A stretch of 64,000 bases of DNA, taken from contig NC_087251.1 of assembly GCF_037042905.1 (NCBI RefSeq), positions 42,218,373 to 42,282,372 on the forward strand, given 5' to 3'. Made by a program: the position numbers and the translations under genes. Shown in pieces: positions 59,012 through 64,000 of the stretch (position 1 is the first letter of the stretch; each line of letters starts with the position of its first letter). The DNA is from Lytechinus pictus. Its lineage: Eukaryota > Echinodermata > Echinoidea > Temnopleuroida > Toxopneustidae. The notes under the pieces are model-generated. The model did not search any database. It was not told the origin of the DNA and saw only the letters and a list, made by a program, of their open reading frames with translations.

Positions 59012-60000
59012 GAATCATAGGCGACGGAACGTATTTTCAATTTTTTTTTTTTTGGGGGGGGGGGGGACAAAGCGAAAAAAGGCACTTATATGCAAAAAAT
59101 TGCATTTTTTATGCAAACTTATATTTTCACCATGAGATTATCATCTGTGTTAAGTAGTTGTGCGTTTTGTAGTAATTAAATTGAGCAAAACCTTTTTAAA
59201 GTCTTTTCTGATTGATAAAATATCTATTTAGGCTTTATTTTTCCGGGAGCGAGCGTAGCAAGCAAACAGTTTGAACATTTTCAAATCTGAAGTTGTGAAA
59301 CTCGCCGCTTTTTGGTCAAATCGCGCAAATTATTGTTAAAAGAGCATTCTTGCGAGGTGTTAAGAGCGCAAATCGCGAGCTATAAATTCTAGACATTGCT
59401 TGTACTAACATGACTAATAAGACATGAAAATCAAACATTCCGAGCAATTTTGTTATGAAAAAGATGTGCATCTAATTGAAGAATGGACGCGAGCGCGATA
59501 TTCCAACCAGAAAACTGGACATTCTAAGCACTTTTTTAACCCAAGAACTTAATTGTGTGTCTTAATAAATAATAATTGATGCGAAGCGCGGCGAGCCGAA
59601 AATTTGTAATATTTCAACCTGAAAACTGGATATTCTAAGCAGTTTGAAACCAAGAACATAATGTGTACCTTTGATGCGAGCGGAAAGCGCGAGCTGAAGA
59701 TTTTTGACATTTAAACCTGAAAATTGAACATTATAAGCACAAGTTGTAACCAAAACAAAGTGAGTGCCTTCCTAAAAAATAAATGATGTGGGCGCGAAGC
59801 GCGAGCCAAAAATGTTGTGATTTCCAACCTAAAATGTATCGTTTGACTTCAAAAAGGGTATTTTATTTTGAAAAGGGACATTCATGTACATCATTTTGAA
59901 ATAAGTGCACTCTCCATTTAAAAAAGGCATTTTTTCCTACTGGGATTTTTTTATGTAGGGGGTTAAGTGCCCCTGCCGCCCCCCGGTTCCGCCGCCCCTG
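59012..60000. mobile_element. GGCGACGGAACG-ended element with GCGAAGCGCGAG units
   Basis: CATAGGCGACGGAACG at the left is imperfectly mirrored by GGTTCCGCCGCCCCTG at the right. A G run and ACAAAGCGAAAAAAGG follow the left end. Inside are about five units with GCGAGCGCGA and CATTCTAAGCACTTTT. No target duplication is obvious. Confidence 0.55.
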
Positions 60001-60601
60001 CTGCTAATATAGCCTCGGGTTATAATTTTTATCTAAGTTCAAACTGGTATTAACAAAAATATGTTGGTATGACTGCATTTTATAACGATGGTTTTCTTTA
60101 AAATATATATTTTTTACCATTTCGATCCATCACATTTTTGCATTTTTTTGTCCGTCGATATGCCCAGCGCTGAGAGGTCATGCCAAAACGTGATTTTGCA
60201 TGAAGTACATTCTCTGAACCATCATCGGAACTTCGGAATCACACAGAGATGGAAGACCCCTTCCCCCAAATAGTTCCGCCTAGCTGTATGTCCTCGAATA
60301 TATATATATATATTTAATAAGACATCAGAAATGCGAAACACAAATTCACGAGTAATGCAGTTTTTGCAATAAAATTTGCAATTTTATTATATATATATCA
60401 CCATGATAAGTACGTAATTTTATTATCCGAGCACATGCAGCAGACCGAGGAGGAGTGGGTGGAGGGAGAGGCACCTAGGAGACGTCATACTTGTTCTTGT
60501 TCAGTATACTACCATAACAAGTTGAAAAGAAAAATGCAAAGAGAAACTTGGAGGGGGATCGATGTTACATGGTTATAACATACAGACCTACGCACCGGTA
60601 T
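60001..60601. other. non-coding, no gene seen
   Basis: Contains a (TA)n run at about 60298-60312. No exon recognised. Confidence 0.4.
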
Positions 60602-61327
60602 CATAGGCGGATCCAGGAGGCCGACGTTACGCCCCCCCCCCCCCGATATTGGCGGCGCAAAGTAATATGAACGAAAGCAGAGGGGGGGGGGGATATAAGA
60701 GGAAGAATGAATAAAAAAAGGTGAGGGGAATTCAGACTTGGGGAGGGGTGGGAGCCAATCATGTCACTACACAAGTATAAAAACAATTTAGCCCGCGCTT
60801 TGTGTTCGCATTGCCTGTTCGATGGAACATATTTTCATCTATACCAATTCATTTATTGATTTATTCATTCAGTCATGGTTAAACAGGTTCACAAGTTCAG
60901 AGTTATTAGTATATAAAATCATAGTAACAAGTACAATGACAAGGTATAATTCATATCGAAATAGTATGAGACATAAAGAAATATTAACTGATCAATGTAA
61001 TACAAAACACGGAAACATTGTTGAAGGGCTTATAGTAAAACGAACAAGGGAACTAAATAGGCCTTTACTTATTCAAATTTTTGAGCACCTTATCCGTCAG
61101 TGTGCATCTTAATTGTTTAATGATCATATTGCTCAGATCAATTTTCAGGACACAATACACAGTCCGAAAATAATACCTCACGCTCGCATTTTTTATAGGG
61201 TTTAGTACTGTTACGACTATAGATTCCAACAAAAACTAGCTTTGAGCTGCCGATCGATCGGGAAAAATGTGGATGAAAATATTGTTCACCCCGGCCCCGT
61301 TATTAGTGAAAGCTGGATCCGCCCCAG
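60602..61327. mobile_element. GGCGGATCCAG-ended element
   Basis: CATAGGCGGATCCAGG on the left and GCTGGATCCGCCCCAG on the right share the inverted core GGCGGATCCAG. C and G runs follow the left end. An internal segment around 60783-60835 (CCCGCGCTTTGTGTTCGCATTGCCTGTTCGATGG) parallels 34240-34275 of the hAT-like element. No target duplication is obvious and no transposase is present. Confidence 0.6.
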
Positions 61328-62680
61328 AATATATTGTTTAAAAAAAAAGGCATAGGCCACGCGGTATTTGTCATTTTTTTGTGATAAATACATTGAGGCA
61401 GTATATTGACAAATAATCACTGGAAGAGAAAGAGCATCTTATAGGCCTATATAACGCACAAAGCAAAATAATGAAGAATGGCGGCAAAGCTAGTTCAATA
61501 CAAAATGATTTCCTTTTCCTTTAAAAAAAATGTTACAACACGTTATAATAATGAACAAATCAAAATACAGAACCTGAAGAAATTGATAACGATTCAGTGA
61601 ATCGGAATCGAAACAAAAATGCGTATGTAAATATAATTATAAAATAGAAATAAAAAACGGGAAAAAAAATAAGAATAGCCCTTTCACAAGCAACCATAAT
61701 TCTCCCTCCCTTCATACCCTGGACAAGTAAAGAAAAAAAAATACAGCTAGAGAAACGAAGCAAAGATGAAAAGCAAGGAAAGGGAAGGAAGCCGTCTCTC
61801 GGTACCTGGTACTCTGCCCAGATATCAAGATGTACGTAGGACCTATTCTCCGCGATTTGAAAAACAACGTGCATAACATCACAATTATTATGATGGTCAT
61901 TTAAAAAAGTTCCTTGGTTGTTTCCAAGTTATTTAATTTGCCGTCGAGGGACTGCGCGAATGCACACGCTCCTACAGGATATGAATGAAAAAGTCGCAAA
62001 CAGACTCCGCCGTTCAATCCGATACTGTACTGTATAGCCGGTATACAGATCGGCACGTGAGACAAGCGCAGAGGCGATGGATATGAATATTCATGAGCAG
62101 GTATTGATGTCATTTGGTCTCAAGGTGGCGCTCTTCATTTTTTATATCAATTTCAAAATCTGCATCAAAAGAAAGCTCACTTGGCAAAATTTCTCTTCTT
62201 TATATATTTTTTTGAGAATAAAAACAGTTCTTTTGGCCAATGCAATACATTTTATGGACTCAGAACTTGTTTATGAGTATTTTGAAAAGCGAAGAGTGAA
62301 ATCTAAAAGAAAGTTTTGAAATAAACCAATGTCACAATTTACCTTTAACACATCAACTTCAGAACACTAGTATATTGATAATAAAACTTGTAGATATAGC
62401 AGTCAAAGCATAAAATGAACTTCCACAGAAGAGTACATGTACCTTCTTCTAATAGAATTTCAGACCACCTTGAGGATGTTATGCTCAAAGCAAGGTTTTT
62501 ATTTGACAACATTGGTCAAAGAGGAACATGGATTTAAATCTCAGAATACAACTCGTATCATTGGTTGATCAATAGTACTGTACAATACCCCATTCAGATA
62601 TACGTTGACCAATTATTTCTTGTTGAAACACATATGTCTTTGTTAAAAATCTTGTAGGGTATAGAGAGCATGCTGATTCT
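61328..62680. other. non-coding, no gene seen
   Basis: Mostly unique AT-rich sequence; no exon recognised. Confidence 0.4.
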
Positions 62681-63122
62681 ATAGCTATCAGTGTTGTGTA
62701 CCGAGGACGGCCTCGGGACCAGAATTTGCGTCCTCGGCCTCGAAGCCTGATGTCTCGACCTCGGTCGCTCTGTCTTGATGTCTCGGCTCCGAGGCCTGAC
62801 AAATGCAGTCATTTCCAGCACATAAATTGTGTCCATCATCAACGCAATGTGAATTTCTAATGCACACACTATTATTAGATCTAGATTCCACCCCACCCCC
62901 CCCCCCCTCTCTATAGATTATACCGGTAATATATATATATTTTGCCTGTTTTTTTAATTTATTCTATTTATTTATTTTCAATTTTTTACATTCATTTATT
63001 CATTTATTTATTTTTCTTGAGGGGGGGTCAATGGTCAATTGAATTCAACAAAAAAACATGCAAATTTTTTTAGCGGTCTCTGTCTCGGCTGACCCAGCCT
63101 AGGATACAACACTAATAGTTAT
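62681..63122. mobile_element. hAT-like MITE with 8-bp target duplication
   Basis: ATAGCTAT (62681-62688) and ATAGTTAT (63115-63122) flank an element beginning CAGTGTTGTGTACC and ending GGATACAACACTA. The left part contains six or more CCTCGG or CTCGGCC words, an unusual GC-rich block for this region. Non-coding. Confidence 0.7.
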
Positions 63123-63182
63123 GCATTTAGATATGATTCACACATAGAAGTGTTGTATTGTCTAAATTAAAAAAAAAATGGT

Positions 63183-63364
63183 CTATTGAGAGACACATTC
63201 CTAACGTCGATGCATAAACTGTAAGCTCAAAAAAGCAAAAGTAGCCCCGGTATCGATCTGTCATTTTGTTTTCAATTTTGAAAGCAGGAGAACGAAAGCG
63301 ACATAACTTTCGCCTTTTTTGAGCTTACACTTTATGCATCGACGATAGTATTGTGTCTCGATAG
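63183..63364. mobile_element. short element made almost wholly of long inverted repeats
   Basis: The left arm contains CGTCGATGCATAAACTGTAA and GCTCAAAAAAG; the right arm mirrors these with GAGCTTACACTTTATGCATC and CGACG. The arms are about 55-60 bases with a few mismatches and cover most of the 182 bp. Looks like a fold-back MITE. Confidence 0.65.
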
Positions 63365-63465
63365 ATCTTCATCAATGTAATAGAGGCAAGTGCATAATTT
63401 TCCCCCTTTAATTTGGGGTGATATGGTGACCACAATTCTACCCCATTTGTCTGCCAACTAGCGCT

Positions 63466-63508
63466 AGCCCAGGAGCTGTCCGTGTAATACACGGGCAGCT
63501 CCTGGGCT
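63466..63508. repeat. 20-bp perfect hairpin with 3-base loop
   Basis: AGCCCAGGAGCTGTCCGTGT, loop AAT, then ACACGGGCAGCTCCTGGGCT. All 20 positions pair in RNA if one G-U is allowed. A second palindrome (GGGCTGCAGCCC) overlaps its right side. Confidence 0.9.
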
Positions 63509-64000
63509 GCAGCCCGTACAGCGGGCCGCAGTTGCCTGGGTTACTCGAAATCTATCACAAAATCAGATTTTGTATAGAGTCTAGATCTAGAAGTACTTAG
63601 ATCCTCTAAAAAAGGCCCAAATTTTTGCTAACTGACTCACAGCTTTCAAAAAAAAAAAATTTTGCCTTTTTTTTATTACTGTCTGGCCACCAAACTGTTT
63701 ATACTCGCAAGCCACCCACCCCCCTGAAAACTAAAAGAAAAACAATCCCTCACAGTTACAGAGTACAATATTTGTGACAGTCACCCCCCCCCAAAAAAAA
63801 AAAAAAAAAAAAAAAACATGCCAAAGCCGAGGCCAAACATGAGCGTGAATACCAATCAACACCCATCAATGCTCCTCGATTCTTGACTGTATTTTTGTCG
63901 CCCACAACAACCCAAGCCACAAAAAAATAAAGGCTCACTCTCACACAGCTGTTCACATATCGCACTGAATTAGGTAATTAGTGGGTTTTCGCCCAGCGTC
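63509..64000. other. non-coding, no gene seen
   Basis: Contains poly(A) runs near 63648 and 63792. No exon recognised. Confidence 0.4.

Noticed and set aside
63466..63508. miRNA precursor
   Set aside because: The stem is only 20 bp with a 3-base loop, too short for a normal pre-miRNA.
1..64000. tRNA genes, rRNA, CRISPR arrays, bacterial operons
   Set aside because: No tRNA B-box with cloverleaf context, no regularly spaced short repeats with unique spacers, and no operon-like frames were seen.

Overview
The window looks like ordinary non-coding DNA from an echinoderm, most likely a sea urchin. This is inferred from AT-rich sequence full of ATAGGCCTA-type palindromes, long G/C homopolymer runs, dense families of short inverted-repeat transposons, and one intron-containing animal gene. 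No tRNA, rRNA, CRISPR or bacterial feature was seen.

Three loci on the minus strand carry convincing or possible host exons. (1) Enhancer of rudimentary homolog (ERH): three coding exons at 30848-30935, 29549-29669 and 27080-27173 join in frame with GT-AG borders and give residues 2-101 of a 101-aa protein. The exon holding only the start Met was not found. (2) A first coding exon at 19882-20082 encodes a short basic tail plus one membrane segment, typical of a type II membrane protein, and ends in a strong donor. Its later exons were not found. (3) A weaker three-exon model at 51176-48449 has a Thr/Ala-rich first exon and a Gln-rich last exon; in-frame stops make its status uncertain.

The rest is mainly mobile DNA. 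The centrepiece is a young Ty3/gypsy LTR retrotransposon at 37244-42726. Its two LTRs (about 875 bp) differ by one substitution and one 2-bp indel. It has a tRNA-Trp-like primer site, an intact 1066-codon pro-RT-RNaseH-integrase frame, and a gag frame of only 98 codons that lacks room for a capsid. The short gag overlaps pol in the -1 frame. The overlap holds the heptamer G GGA AAC in the correct frame, six bases upstream of two perfect interlocking 7-bp stems, which is a textbook -1 frameshift signal.

Around it lie non-autonomous DNA elements with recognisable ends: TTAA-flanked piggyBac-like MITEs (12117, 17609, 29675), a Tc1/mariner-like MITE (13370), hAT-like elements with 8-bp duplications (33938, 62681), a Mutator-like element with a 9-bp duplication (54666), a back-to-back inverted MITE pair (9787-10676), two TA-flanked MITEs (544, 2862), and two copies of a larger element carrying arrays of perfect DR1 nuclear-receptor half-site pairs (24025, 27228). 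Several interact with ERH: a piggyBac-like MITE ends a few bases from the exon 3 acceptor, and a DR1-bearing element sits in intron 3. Microsatellites, a purine tract, minisatellites and several tandem duplications fill much of the remainder.
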